From assembly GCA_018819225.1 (NCBI GenBank), contig JAHJQN010000007.1:1-64000 (forward strand): a DNA stretch of 64,000 nucleotides, written 5' to 3'. A program made the translations under genes and the position numbers. The DNA comes from Microcaldota archaeon (lineage in GTDB: Archaea > Micrarchaeota > Micrarchaeia > Norongarragalinales > SBBD01). This document shows positions 32,213-39,875 of this stretch, piece by piece. Under the pieces are notes generated by a model. That model saw only the letters and a program-made list of their open reading frames with translations, searched no databases and was not told the origin of the DNA. The stretch's first letter is position 1, and each line of letters starts with the position of its first letter.

Positions 32213-33595
32213 CTACTCCTTTCCCTTGAACCAATCCGTAAGAAACAATTCCGCGGTATTCAAGAAGCGTTCCACGCGAATAATCTTACGTTTCTCCAAT
32301 GAATCAATGACGCGGAAGAACGACGTCTTCGGAATCTTGGTTTCAAAACGCACTTTCGAGAAGCGTTTCTTGTCCCCATGCTCCAACAAATAATTGACGA
32401 CCTCTTTTTCGCGCTCGTTCAGGGTAGGCAGTATTTCGTCCGCGCGGTGTTTCGCGAGTGCCACATGTCCGTGAGGCTTCAAATCCTTCTTGAACGCGGC
32501 CTGTACCAACCGGAACCCGCCTACCAAGGCCGCTAGAATAAAGAACATCACGAACAGCACGAGCGCCCACCCGTAGACGTCCACGCCGCCCTCCATGTTC
32601 GGTTGCAGTTCCGCTTCGAGAATGATGCGAATCGGTCCGGAACCCTCCTGCAACACGCGAGCCGAAACCGTTTTGCGTCCTTGCGAGCTATTCGTGACGA
32701 TCAAGTAATCGCCGGGCGGAAGCTCCGCGAAAAACGCGCCGGAATCATCGGTAATCAACTGAACCGTCAACTCCAGTTCTTGGGTAAACACGTCCAGTTG
32801 TGCGTTCGCAACGGGTTCTCCGCTGGAATCCACTACGGTTCCGTGCAAAGAAGGGGGAACCGGCGTCAAAAATAATGTTGGAACGGGCGTGGGAGCTGGC
32901 GTCGGCGTAATCGTTGGCGGACGCATCGGAACAACGGGAGTAGGCGTCGGAGTTTCAGCAGGAGGAAGCAACGGTTCTGAAGGCGTCCGCGGAGAAACCA
33001 TAATGTCCGTGGGAGTCGGCGTGTACGTAGCATTCGGAGTCGTGGTCGGAGTTCCGGTGGGAATCGGTGTGGGCGTGGGAGTCGGAGACCAGCAGGCAAC
33101 GGCACAACAGAACCCCGTGTCCGAAGCGTTCATCCATTGACCTCCTGGACACGTTTGATTCTCGCTGCAAACAAAGCCTCCTTGCTGCGAGCACGTTGGA
33201 ACCGGGGTCGGCGTAGGAGTCGGCGTGGGAGTAGGGGTGGAAACGGGAGTGAAGTTCACATTAACGTATTTCACTAAACCAAACGCAGACGCATTCGCGT
33301 TGACAACCGCTATCCCTGCAGAAGAAGATGTGAGGTTAGAGGTCACGTATCCGTTTGCATTCGTCGTTCCGCTCGATGGATTCAATAATCCGCGTGTCGA
33401 TTGGAAATAAATCCATTGGCCTTGAAGCGGAGTACCGTTTCCATCCGTTAATCGAGCCGTTAACAAGGAAAAGGAAGATCCATCCGCAGGAACCGTTACG
33501 GGATTCGCATTAAACGTTAAATTCGCTGCGAAAGCCTGGGAAATAAACAAGAGTAACAGAAGCCCTACGATTTTTTGCACGAATCCTGCACCCAT
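32213..33595 (-). CDS. transmembrane winged-helix regulator with extracellular Ig-like and Pro/Thr-rich region
   Basis: 460 aa from the ATG at 33595. In order: signal/anchor helix (about 7-24), invasin-like Ig domain (LTARLTDGNGTPLQGQWIYF ... TNANGYVTSNLT), Thr-Pro repeats with an inserted cysteine cluster (FVCSENQTCPGG ... CCAVAC), a carboxypeptidase-regulatory-like sandwich (LHGTVVDSSGEPVANAQLDV), a membrane helix (ALVLFVMFFILAALVGG, about 353-370), then a cytoplasmic winged helix (LNEREKEVVNYLLEHG ... KTSFFRVIDSLEKRKIIRVERF). This looks like a one-piece sensor that changes transcription from the membrane. It overlaps cutA by 31 bases. Targets unknown. Confidence 0.75.
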   Translation of the reverse strand: MGAGFVQKIVGLLLLLFISQAFAANLTFNANPVTVPADGSSFSLLTARLTDGNGTPLQGQWIYFQSTRGLLNPSSGTTNANGYVTSNLTSSSAGIAVVNANASAFGLVKYVNVNFTPVSTPTPTPTPTPTPVPTCSQQGGFVCSENQTCPGGQWMNASDTGFCCAVACWSPTPTPTPIPTGTPTTTPNATYTPTPTDIMVSPRTPSEPLLPPAETPTPTPVVPMRPPTITPTPAPTPVPTLFLTPVPPSLHGTVVDSSGEPVANAQLDVFTQELELTVQLITDDSGAFFAELPPGDYLIVTNSSQGRKTVSARVLQEGSGPIRIILEAELQPNMEGGVDVYGWALVLFVMFFILAALVGGFRLVQAAFKKDLKPHGHVALAKHRADEILPTLNEREKEVVNYLLEHGDKKRFSKVRFETKIPKTSFFRVIDSLEKRKIIRVERFLNTAELFLTDWFKGKE

Positions 33596-33882
33596 TTCGC
33601 GTACGCCTTCTCGCTTTTCACATCGCTCCACGCTACGATGCAGGGCACTTCATACGAATGAAGCTTTTTAATACGCGCCTCCAATGCCGCGTAATGTTTA
33701 CGGGTGGTCTTGATCAACAAGGCCCATTCCTTCGCAGTATGAAACGTGTTATTCCATTCATAAAACGAGCGGACCGGAAACGCGTTCACGCACGCCGCCA
33801 GTCTTTCTTTCACAACCGCTTCCGAAATGCGTTCCGCTTCCTTCTCGGAAGCGCACGTCACGTAGACCGTGATCAACGACAT
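33565..33882 (-). CDS. cutA: divalent-cation tolerance protein CutA
   Basis: 105 aa cytosolic trimer of PII-like fold. Family residues: ITVYVTCASEKEAERISEAVVKERLAACVNAFPVRSFYEWN, then ALLIKTTRKHYAALEARIKKLHSYEVPCIVAW. Full length. Its exact role (metal tolerance, signalling) is unsettled in archaea. It starts one base after the htpX stop and overlaps the membrane regulator downstream, so the three genes form a tight minus-strand group. Confidence 0.95.
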   Translation of the reverse strand: MSLITVYVTCASEKEAERISEAVVKERLAACVNAFPVRSFYEWNNTFHTAKEWALLIKTTRKHYAALEARIKKLHSYEVPCIVAWSDVKSEKAYAKWVQDSCKKS

Positions 33883-33883
33883 G

Positions 33884-34765
33884 CTACATCGCTTTCAAAC
33901 GCTGGATGCGTTCTTGAATGGGGGGATGCGTGCTGAACCACTTGCTGATGTTGTCGCGCTTCAACGGATTGGAAATGAACAGATGGGACGTGGCATTCGA
34001 AGCGTTCTTCATTTGAACCGAGTCCTTTTCAATCTTCTCGAGTGCGCCAGCCAGTCCTGCCGGATACCTCGTGAGCTGCGCAGCGCTCGCGTCCGCCATG
34101 AACTCGCGTTTCCGGGACACTGCCATCTTAATCAATTGCGCGAAAATGGGGGCGAGGATCGCGAGTGCAATACCGAGAATGACGACGTAGACGCTTCCGC
34201 GTCCTTCCCGGCGGTTGCCGCCGCCCCAAATCGTGGAGCGCAGGAGAATGTCGCTTAAAATGATGATGCTGCCCGCGAACACGGTTGCCAGCATCATGAC
34301 CTTGATATCATAATTACGGATGTGCGAGAGCTCATGCGACAACACGCCCTCCAGTTCCAAGCGGTTCATGCGCTTCAATAACCCGGTGGTGACGACCACG
34401 ATGGCGTGTTGCGGATCCCTACCCGTCGCGAACGCGTTCATCGCGTCCTCATCCATCACGTACAAGCGCGGTTGCGGGATTCCGGCGCCTAATGAAAGCG
34501 CTTCAATGGAATGGTAGAGGTACGGGAACTCTTCCTTCGTTACGGGACGGGCTTTCGTAACCGAGAGCACGATTTTGTCGCTCTGGTGGTACATGACGAG
34601 CGTGAGAATGACGGCGATGACGACCGCGAACACGAACCCGAAGTTGCCGAGTCCGAGAACGAACCCGAACGCGTACGCGATGAGGAATAGCAGGAGCAGG
34701 AAGGAAGCAAACAAAAAGTAGGTGCGGCGTTGGTTGCTTTGAATCTCGTCGTAGAAAGAGGCCAT
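33884..34765 (-). CDS. htpX: membrane zinc metalloprotease HtpX
   Basis: 293 aa. M48 peptidase for membrane-protein quality control, active site facing the cytosol. Two N-terminal helices (about 15-60), HELSH at residues 144-148 with a further zinc ligand in the EFMADASAAQLTRYP stretch, and two more helices between. Full family length and order. It heads the htpX-cutA-regulator group. The 100 bases upstream separate it from tRNA-Glu; AATTAAATATCTCG near 34788-34801 is AT-rich but not an evident TATA box for the minus strand. Confidence 0.93.
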   Translation of the reverse strand: MASFYDEIQSNQRRTYFLFASFLLLLFLIAYAFGFVLGLGNFGFVFAVVIAVILTLVMYHQSDKIVLSVTKARPVTKEEFPYLYHSIEALSLGAGIPQPRLYVMDEDAMNAFATGRDPQHAIVVVTTGLLKRMNRLELEGVLSHELSHIRNYDIKVMMLATVFAGSIIILSDILLRSTIWGGGNRREGRGSVYVVILGIALAILAPIFAQLIKMAVSRKREFMADASAAQLTRYPAGLAGALEKIEKDSVQMKNASNATSHLFISNPLKRDNISKWFSTHPPIQERIQRLKAM

Positions 34766-34866
34766 GGAGTAGGTAGATGGAAAAGCTTAATTAAATATCT
34801 CGTGGTCTGCCCCACAACGCGGGAGAAAAAGGGTTATTAAACGGTTTTGTTAGTACTCCTATCTCT

Positions 34867-34985
34867 GCTCCCTTCGTCTAGCTCGGTCAAGGACTCTGGC
34901 CTTTCGACTTTCCTGCTCCAAACATGCGCATGGGAATGGGAAAAAAAGAAAGCCAAAAACACGGGTTCAAATCCCGTAGGGAGCA
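34867..34985 (+). tRNA. tRNA-Glu (anticodon UUC) with 44-base intron
   Basis: Acceptor GCTCCCT (34867-34873) pairs with AGGGAGC (34978-34984), discriminator A 34985. D arm GTCT/GGAC with GG in the loop; T arm ACGGG-TTCAAAT-CCCGT (34961-34977). Anticodon TTC is 34903-34905 after C32-T33. The intron 34907-34950 lies at the standard 37/38 site: CTTT (34901-34904) pairs with AAAG (34945-34948), flanked by three-base bulges CGA (34905-34907) and AAA (34949-34951), a bulge-helix-bulge cut by the splicing endonuclease. The mature tRNA is 75 bases without CCA. GatD/GatE at 59-62 kb act on Glu-tRNA(Gln), a different tRNA. The 3' end recurs downstream as likely attachment sites. Confidence 0.93.
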
Positions 34986-34986
34986 T
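34972..34986 (+). repeat. candidate attachment site, copy 1 (tRNA-Glu 3' end)
   Basis: TCCCGTAGGGAGCAT: T-arm and acceptor 3' strand of tRNA-Glu plus one base. The same 15 bases occur at 36810-36824, and 11 of them at 38803-38813. Archaeal and phage-type elements often integrate into tRNA 3' ends and leave such direct repeats. Confidence 0.65.
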
Positions 34987-35018
34987 GTTCAAATCCTAAA
35001 CGAAGCATTGCCCGTAGA

Positions 35019-36071
35019 TTATTTACTTGATATGATTCGCTCGAACATTGCAGATGCCTCTTTATCGGACATGTGCTTTGGCGAAGACTTCATTAAAAAT
35101 GGGCACACGTCTTTAGCGTTACTTTGTTTACTATTATCTACAAGAAATTGAGCGACTCGAATGGCATCGATAATGGTGCCAGCTCCATTGATGCTGATTT
35201 CATCTTCAATTACTGAATGGATTGAAATCGGAGTTTTCCCGAACAATTCTCCTTCAATTAACAAATCAACTCGTTTGTGACCAGAAGGTTTTCCAGTATA
35301 TTGAAACGTTACGGATGGTCTTGCGTCTTTTTCGTCCAAATATTTTGAGAGTGCCTCTCGTTTCGAGCTCTCTTTTGTTTTCGACCTATGTAGTAAATTA
35401 TAATGGTCTGCATTCCCCCCTTGATTTTTTTGCTCCGATTTTGTGATCCGAATACCTCGCAGTTTTAAAAATTCTAAAAGAAGACGGTTCAACATCGTTG
35501 CACCCATTTGACTTTTTGTATCGTCACCTAATAAGACGAGATCACGTTCTTCGAATCGTTTTCTCCATTTAGAATCAGTAACTAAAGGGGTAGGAATGCA
35601 ATTGATATAGCTGCATCCTGCATTCAGCGCAGCTTCTGCATACCAACGGGTTGCCACATCACTTCCCGAGGGCACAAGATTAACAACCACTTGCGTATTC
35701 GTATCTTTGAGAATTTTAACAACATTCTCAACAGGAGCATTGCTTTCAGAAATGAAACTGTCGCGCATCTTCTCATGAATACCGTCAAGGGTAGGACCTC
35801 GATGAACTACCGCAGGGTGTTCCGTTGGAGATGTTATTTCACGAGTGACATTCTTTCCTAACGAAATGGCGTCCTGTAACTTTTTCCCCACCTTTCGTCG
35901 GTCTACATCAAAAGCCGCCACAAATTTAAGGTCGTTGACACGATAATTACCAATCAAGGGATGCATTAAGCCAATTTTTTCGTCGGGATTTTTCGCGTAG
36001 TACGAGACTCCTTCAACTAATGCTTTTGCTAGACTCCCTACTCCAACTATCGCCACCCGAAGGTTATCCAT
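35019..36071 (-). CDS. myo-inositol-1-phosphate synthase
   Basis: 350 aa. NAD-dependent isomerase turning glucose 6-phosphate into L-myo-inositol 1-phosphate, used for inositol phospholipids or di-myo-inositol phosphate. Family stretches: VAIVGVGSLAKALVEGVSYY, FVAAFDVDRRKVGKKLQDAI, VVVNLVPSGSD, LVLLGDDTKSQMGATMLNRLLL, NQGGNADHYNLL. Coding DNA is visibly richer in A/T than the flanking core genes and ends 34 bases after tRNA-Glu, so it probably belongs to an integrated segment. Upstream sequence CTATTAATAAAAG is AT-rich and promoter-like. Confidence 0.92.
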   Translation of the reverse strand: MDNLRVAIVGVGSLAKALVEGVSYYAKNPDEKIGLMHPLIGNYRVNDLKFVAAFDVDRRKVGKKLQDAISLGKNVTREITSPTEHPAVVHRGPTLDGIHEKMRDSFISESNAPVENVVKILKDTNTQVVVNLVPSGSDVATRWYAEAALNAGCSYINCIPTPLVTDSKWRKRFEERDLVLLGDDTKSQMGATMLNRLLLEFLKLRGIRITKSEQKNQGGNADHYNLLHRSKTKESSKREALSKYLDEKDARPSVTFQYTGKPSGHKRVDLLIEGELFGKTPISIHSVIEDEISINGAGTIIDAIRVAQFLVDNSKQSNAKDVCPFLMKSSPKHMSDKEASAMFERIISSK

Positions 36072-36177
36072 AGTGATTAACCAAACGACAATTACTATTA
36101 ATAAAAGTTGAGATGCTAGTCTTTCTCAACGGGGGTATTGTAACTTGATGTTTAAGACGCGTCGGGAGCGCTTAAGC

Positions 36178-36477
36178 CTAGTTCCGTAAGGCGATGGCAA
36201 GCATTTTCTCGAGGTCTCGGTAGTCGTTCTTGCGCTCGAGAAGGCAGGCAATAATGATGTTGGGCTTGATGACCGCGTAGATTAAGCGGGTTTCCTTCCC
36301 TTCCAGGCTTAAACGGACGCGGAATGCCCGCAAAAACCGCTTGGAATGGATGCGCTTGAAGCGATAAGGGTTCTCTTTGACCAAGTCGATTTTGCTGCCG
36401 ATGAGCTTCCGAGACTCCTTCCCGAGCTTTTTTACCTGATCCAAAAATAGCCGAGTGGTCCTGATTTGGAAGCTCAT
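36178..36477 (-). CDS. RelE/ParE-family toxin
   Basis: 99 aa. RelE-like fold: TTRLFLDQVKKLGKESRKLIGSKI, then ENPYRFKRIHSKRFLRAFRVRLSLEGKETRLIYAVI. Such toxins cut mRNA at the ribosome or act on gyrase; which one is not readable. Its start overlaps the stop of the antitoxin gene (ATGA), the common antitoxin-first order. It lies between the candidate attachment sites at 34.97 and 36.81 kb and may stabilise that segment. Confidence 0.85.
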   Translation of the reverse strand: MSFQIRTTRLFLDQVKKLGKESRKLIGSKIDLVKENPYRFKRIHSKRFLRAFRVRLSLEGKETRLIYAVIKPNIIIACLLERKNDYRDLEKMLAIALRN

Positions 36478-36728
36478 GCGGAAAGCGCCGCCTTCAGCTC
36501 TTCTTCACTTGCAAGCTGCTTACGTGCGATGCTGGTTTCCAAGATGTGGTCGATCAACGCAATCTCTATATCAGAAAGGGTTTCGTCAAATTGGCTTTTC
36601 TCGAAAACCTTTTCGCGCACGCTATCGTAAATCAAATCCTGGAGGTTTCGGTAGCCGAAGGTGTTCGCGTAGCTCCTTGCAGCCTTAAAGAGCTTCCTCG
36701 GGAATTTCAAGTTCACTTGGATAGCCAT
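36474..36728 (-). CDS. antitoxin partner of the RelE-like toxin
   Basis: 84 aa from the ATG at 36728 (MAIQVNLKFPRKLFKAARSY); longer reading to 36869 runs through the attachment-site repeat and lacks family sense. The N-terminal strand followed by two helices resembles a ribbon-helix-helix DNA-binding domain, while the C-terminal helix (SIARKQLASEEELKAALSA) would mask the toxin. Typical autoregulated antitoxin layout; TATA-like TTTTAATAC about 25 bases upstream. Confidence 0.75.
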   Translation of the reverse strand: MAIQVNLKFPRKLFKAARSYANTFGYRNLQDLIYDSVREKVFEKSQFDETLSDIEIALIDHILETSIARKQLASEEELKAALSA

Positions 36729-36809
36729 AGATAGCTTGGGATACCGTAGTATTAAAAGGATTGCGGAGGGCTTGTTCCCGTGAACGGAAGATTTGAAGTG
36801 CTCCTTGTT

Positions 36810-36824
36810 TCCCGTAGGGAGCAT
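36810..36824 (+). repeat. candidate attachment site, copy 2
   Basis: TCCCGTAGGGAGCAT, identical over 15 bases to the tRNA-Glu 3' end at 34972-34986. It lies between the antitoxin start (36728) and the methyltransferase stop (36866), 1,838 bases from copy 1. Confidence 0.65.
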
Positions 36825-36865
36825 CCTTCTTGAAGCGAAGTTGGCGCAACGTTTTCTTAAGATGC

Positions 36866-37618
36866 TCACTTCTTTATCGCAACGTGTTGAATAAAGTCCG
36901 CTCCGTATTTCGCAAAAGGCCGCTCGAAATCCCCGAACGTTTCGATCTTTGAAAACCCCGCGTTGGCGAGCAATTCAAGCATTTCATTTGTGCGAATCGG
37001 ATAGATGTCGAGAAACCAGTGGTGTTTTTTCCCGAAATAGCTGAACCGAATCAAGTCGTCTCGCCGAACCACCGGTATGACCTCGAAGTTCTCCCCGCAA
37101 TAAACGAATTTGTGCTTGCTCTTGTAACCCGTGTCGAGAATCATATCGTAGTTTCGGTGGTCAATGATGAGCATTCCGCGCGTTTTCAGCAAACGGTGAA
37201 TGCTAGAGAGTACGGATTCCCTATCCGGTCGGTCGAATAAGTGAGTAAACGAATTCCCGAGAAAAATGACGGCGTGGAAGCTGGCGGGTTTGAAACACGA
37301 ATCAAGTTTTTTCCAGTCCGCACGGACACAACGGAGTATCACGCGTTCCTTGGCTGCGTTATATTTTGCTCGCTCAAGCATGTGAGGACTCGCGTCTAAA
37401 CTCGTGACTTCAAACCCTTCCTTCGCCAAACGGATGCTATCGTAACCGGTTCCGCAGGCGACATCCAAAACATTCACGGCGTTCATACGACGCAAATGCT
37501 GAATGAAGAACGATCGCTCACCTCGCTTTCTTCGCCTCCAATCAATAAAGGAATCCCAAGCGTTGGCAACGTGTCGCGGGTACTGTTTCCAACCATGAGA
37601 CTTGCCCATATCGCCCAT
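36866..37618 (-). CDS. class I SAM-dependent methyltransferase, glycine N-methyltransferase-like
   Basis: 250 aa. Rossmann methyltransferase with NVLDVACGTGYDSIRLAKEGF (SAM loop), VTSLDASPHMLERAK, LGNSFTHLFD and LIIDHRNYDMILDTG. The last two segments resemble glycine/sarcosine N-methyltransferases, so small-molecule N-methylation (glycine, betaine route) is a fair guess, though the substrate is not proven. Met at 37618 or 37609 may start it. Divergent from the Lrp-type regulator, 104 bases away, and enclosed by candidate attachment sites 2 and 3. Confidence 0.8.
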   Translation of the reverse strand: MGDMGKSHGWKQYPRHVANAWDSFIDWRRRKRGERSFFIQHLRRMNAVNVLDVACGTGYDSIRLAKEGFEVTSLDASPHMLERAKYNAAKERVILRCVRADWKKLDSCFKPASFHAVIFLGNSFTHLFDRPDRESVLSSIHRLLKTRGMLIIDHRNYDMILDTGYKSKHKFVYCGENFEVIPVVRRDDLIRFSYFGKKHHWFLDIYPIRTNEMLELLANAGFSKIETFGDFERPFAKYGADFIQHVAIKK

Positions 37619-37722
37619 AACGATCTAAACAGATAGTAGGTATTGGAAGAATATCAAGTTATTTGGAAGAAAAATAGGCAAAAGGATAAATAGGCTTAAT
37701 GATTTCATTATTCTGACCACAC

Positions 37723-38709
37723 ATGCAGGAAAAGGCCATTCAAACCGTGCGTCCCGATTTGAGGGACAAGAAATTACTGAGGGAAATCGATTTTCATGCC
37801 CGTTTACCCTATTCCGAGCTGGCGCGAAGAATTGGAACAAGCAAGCAGGGCGCCGAATACAAGTTCAAGAACTTACTAAAGCAGGGGGTCATAAGGGGCT
37901 CCTACCCCGTCGTTAATGTTCCAAAGCTAGGATACCTGTATTGCAGATTGCTCGTGACGTTGCAGGGAGTCTCTGAAATACAAATCGAACGCATCGTGGA
38001 GGATTTGAAAAAGGATCCAAACGTATTCTGGCTGTTCACGATGGAAGGACGATACGACCTATTGGTGGTGTTTTGGGCTAAAAACGTATCCGATTTCAAG
38101 AGAATGGTCACGTCATTTCTTGAAAAACACGGCAAACATGTGAAAAGGAAGGTCGAAACGGTAACGACTGACGTATGCCACTTGTCCCATCGATACTTAT
38201 TGGAAGAAGGAGACAAACAGGAAGTAAGCATTCGCGAAACGGACGAGCGAATTAAAATCGATGAATTGGATAAGCGAATCCTGACCGTATTGGCTTCGGA
38301 TGCCCGAATTCCGTTAATTCAGCTGGCTTCGGCAGTTGATGCATTACCAAAAACGGTCGCGTATCGAATGAAACGCATGGAAAAAGAAAAACTTATTTTA
38401 TGCTATCGACCAATCATTGACCATTCCGTTCTTGGGTTGACGTATTACAAACTATTTGTCAACTTGAACTCGTACTCGCTGGTACAAATGCAGACCATCA
38501 AAAACTGGGTGAAGCAGAACAAATACGTGACGTACATCGTCGAAGGCTCGGGACTACCCACGGACTTGGATCTGGAGCTCATTGTTCCTTCGAATAAAGC
38601 CCTTTTCGAATTTATCCGCCAATTGAGGTTTAAATTCCCGAGGATCATCGGCGACTATTCGACTGTAGTATTCAAAGAAACAAGGAAAGTGCGGTATCTG
38701 CCGTTCTGA
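37723..38709 (+). CDS. Lrp/AsnC-type regulator with two HTH-RAM units
   Basis: 328 aa, about twice the usual Lrp length. Unit 1: HTH at residues about 14-60 (KKLLREIDFHARLPYSELARRIGTSKQGAEYKFKNL) and a RAM-like sheet to about 165. Unit 2: HTH about 185-235 (LDKRILTVLASDARIPLIQLASAVDALPKTVAYRMKRM), with a sheet to the end. Tandem Lrp proteins occur in archaea but less often than single ones. It is divergent from the methyltransferase and may control it in response to an amino acid. TATA-like GGATAAATAGG lies about 40 bases upstream. Confidence 0.85.
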   Translation: MQEKAIQTVRPDLRDKKLLREIDFHARLPYSELARRIGTSKQGAEYKFKNLLKQGVIRGSYPVVNVPKLGYLYCRLLVTLQGVSEIQIERIVEDLKKDPNVFWLFTMEGRYDLLVVFWAKNVSDFKRMVTSFLEKHGKHVKRKVETVTTDVCHLSHRYLLEEGDKQEVSIRETDERIKIDELDKRILTVLASDARIPLIQLASAVDALPKTVAYRMKRMEKEKLILCYRPIIDHSVLGLTYYKLFVNLNSYSLVQMQTIKNWVKQNKYVTYIVEGSGLPTDLDLELIVPSNKALFEFIRQLRFKFPRIIGDYSTVVFKETRKVRYLPF

Positions 38710-38801
38710 TGACATCGTTAGCAACGCTCGGATTCGGATATTTCTTCGATTACCGCACGGATGAGGGCGCGATTTGCACTTTTTTCACTTGAGTTGCAAG
38801 T

Positions 38802-38813
38802 TCCGTAGGGAGC
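38802..38813 (+). repeat. candidate attachment site, copy 3 (shorter match)
   Basis: TCCGTAGGGAGC: 11 bases (CCGTAGGGAGC) identical to the tRNA-Glu 3' end. It follows the Lrp-type gene, 1,990 bases from copy 2. An 11-base match is weaker evidence than copy 2. Confidence 0.45.
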
Positions 38814-38945
38814 GGGATCCATTTTTTCAATAGCGTAGAAGTCGAATTCCGCAGAGCAATAGGCGGTATTCAACCCAATGTATAAATACCAAAATCCGAT
38901 TCGGGTTATGAAAGTGAAGTAAGTATACGGAGGAGGGGATAACAT

Positions 38946-39284
38946 ATGAAGAAATTTATGGTAGTATACAAGGCACCCGCGTCCGCAATGGAAAAAATGC
39001 ACGATTCGAGCCCGGAAGAAATGAAAAAGGGAATGGAGGCTTGGATGGTTTGGGCGGAAAAATGCGGTAGTGGCTTAGTCGATATGGGAACCCCGCTTGG
39101 AAACGCACAAAAACTAACCGAAACAGGGAGTTCGCCTAGTGTCAATAATGTGATGGGGTATTCCGTTTTGCAAGCAGAATCAATGGAGGGCGCAAAGAAG
39201 TTATTGAAAGGCCATCCTCATCTTGGCTGGGGTAAAGGGTGCGAAATAGAAGTGCTCGAGTCCCTTCCGAAGCCCGGAAAATAA
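38946..39284 (+). CDS. YCII-like domain protein
   Basis: 112 aa. MKKFMVVYKAPASAMEKM followed by SPEEMKKGMEAWMVWAEKCGSGLVDMGTPLG and GYSVLQAESMEGAKKLLKGHPHL is the pattern of the YCII-related/dimeric alpha-beta barrel proteins common near sigma factors or AHSA1 proteins in bacteria; function uncertain. Strong ribosome-binding site GGAGGAGG 8 bases before the ATG, unlike the leaderless core genes, and perhaps a sign of bacterial origin. Confidence 0.75.
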   Translation: MKKFMVVYKAPASAMEKMHDSSPEEMKKGMEAWMVWAEKCGSGLVDMGTPLGNAQKLTETGSSPSVNNVMGYSVLQAESMEGAKKLLKGHPHLGWGKGCEIEVLESLPKPGK

Positions 39285-39319
39285 ATAGTAGTTCGCATTG
39301 AGTAAAAACGGCATTTCAA

Positions 39320-39715
39320 CTACTTGAAATAGGTTTTCAGCGGTTCCCAGTAGTGATCGTGCCAACCTTGCGAGATGGAGGCGTGACATTCGGAAGGTAC
39401 TCCGGACTGCGTAAATGTAAGTTTCGTTCCGCCGGTCACTTTTTTTAAGGAAAACACGGCTCGCGAGTAATGGTCTTCCGGCCAATGATCCATCACGCAC
39501 ATCCAAGACTGCACGATTTTTTTGTCTGGAATCAACTCCAAGTTGGTGCCGACGAGGCCGTCCTCATAAGCGGAAAAGGGCCCGCCTACCTTGCGAGTCA
39601 TTTTTGCCGGCGATCCCGTAAATTTGGCGTGCTGGCGGGAATCCACGAGGGCCTCATAGACCGCATGCGGAGAAGCGTTGATAAGTACCGTTTGGCGAAT
39701 CGACTTGGTTTTCAT
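39320..39715 (-). CDS. AHSA1/SRPBCC-type ligand-binding protein
   Basis: 131 aa. Matches the activator-of-Hsp90-like START fold: IRQTVLINASPHAVYEALVDSRQHAKFTGSPA, GGPFSAYEDGLVGTNLELIPDKKIVQSW, then TKLTFTQSGVP and GWHDHYWEPLKTYF. Such proteins bind hydrophobic ligands or respond to stress. It converges on the YCII-like gene; this pair is often seen together in bacteria, which suggests transfer. Function not assigned. Confidence 0.85.
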   Translation of the reverse strand: MKTKSIRQTVLINASPHAVYEALVDSRQHAKFTGSPAKMTRKVGGPFSAYEDGLVGTNLELIPDKKIVQSWMCVMDHWPEDHYSRAVFSLKKVTGGTKLTFTQSGVPSECHASISQGWHDHYWEPLKTYFK

Positions 39716-39875
39716 AAACTAAACACCCCCGATCATTCGAAACGTCGTAAGGACGCTAATACCGTTGAGGTTTGAGTATATAATGAATCAGTTTAGAATG
39801 ACTTACGATTGATAATGTCCAAGACAAGTGCGCATTCAAAACCCTTAAGTAGGGGAGGTAAAATACGTACTCGTT

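Noticed and set aside
32889..33140. Gly/Val-rich repeat ORF on the plus strand
   Set aside because: Antisense of the Thr-Pro repeat codons of the membrane regulator.
34986..34998. Second GTTCAAATCC right after tRNA-Glu, as a second tRNA
   Set aside because: No T stem or acceptor follows; probably chance or a remnant of the integration junction.
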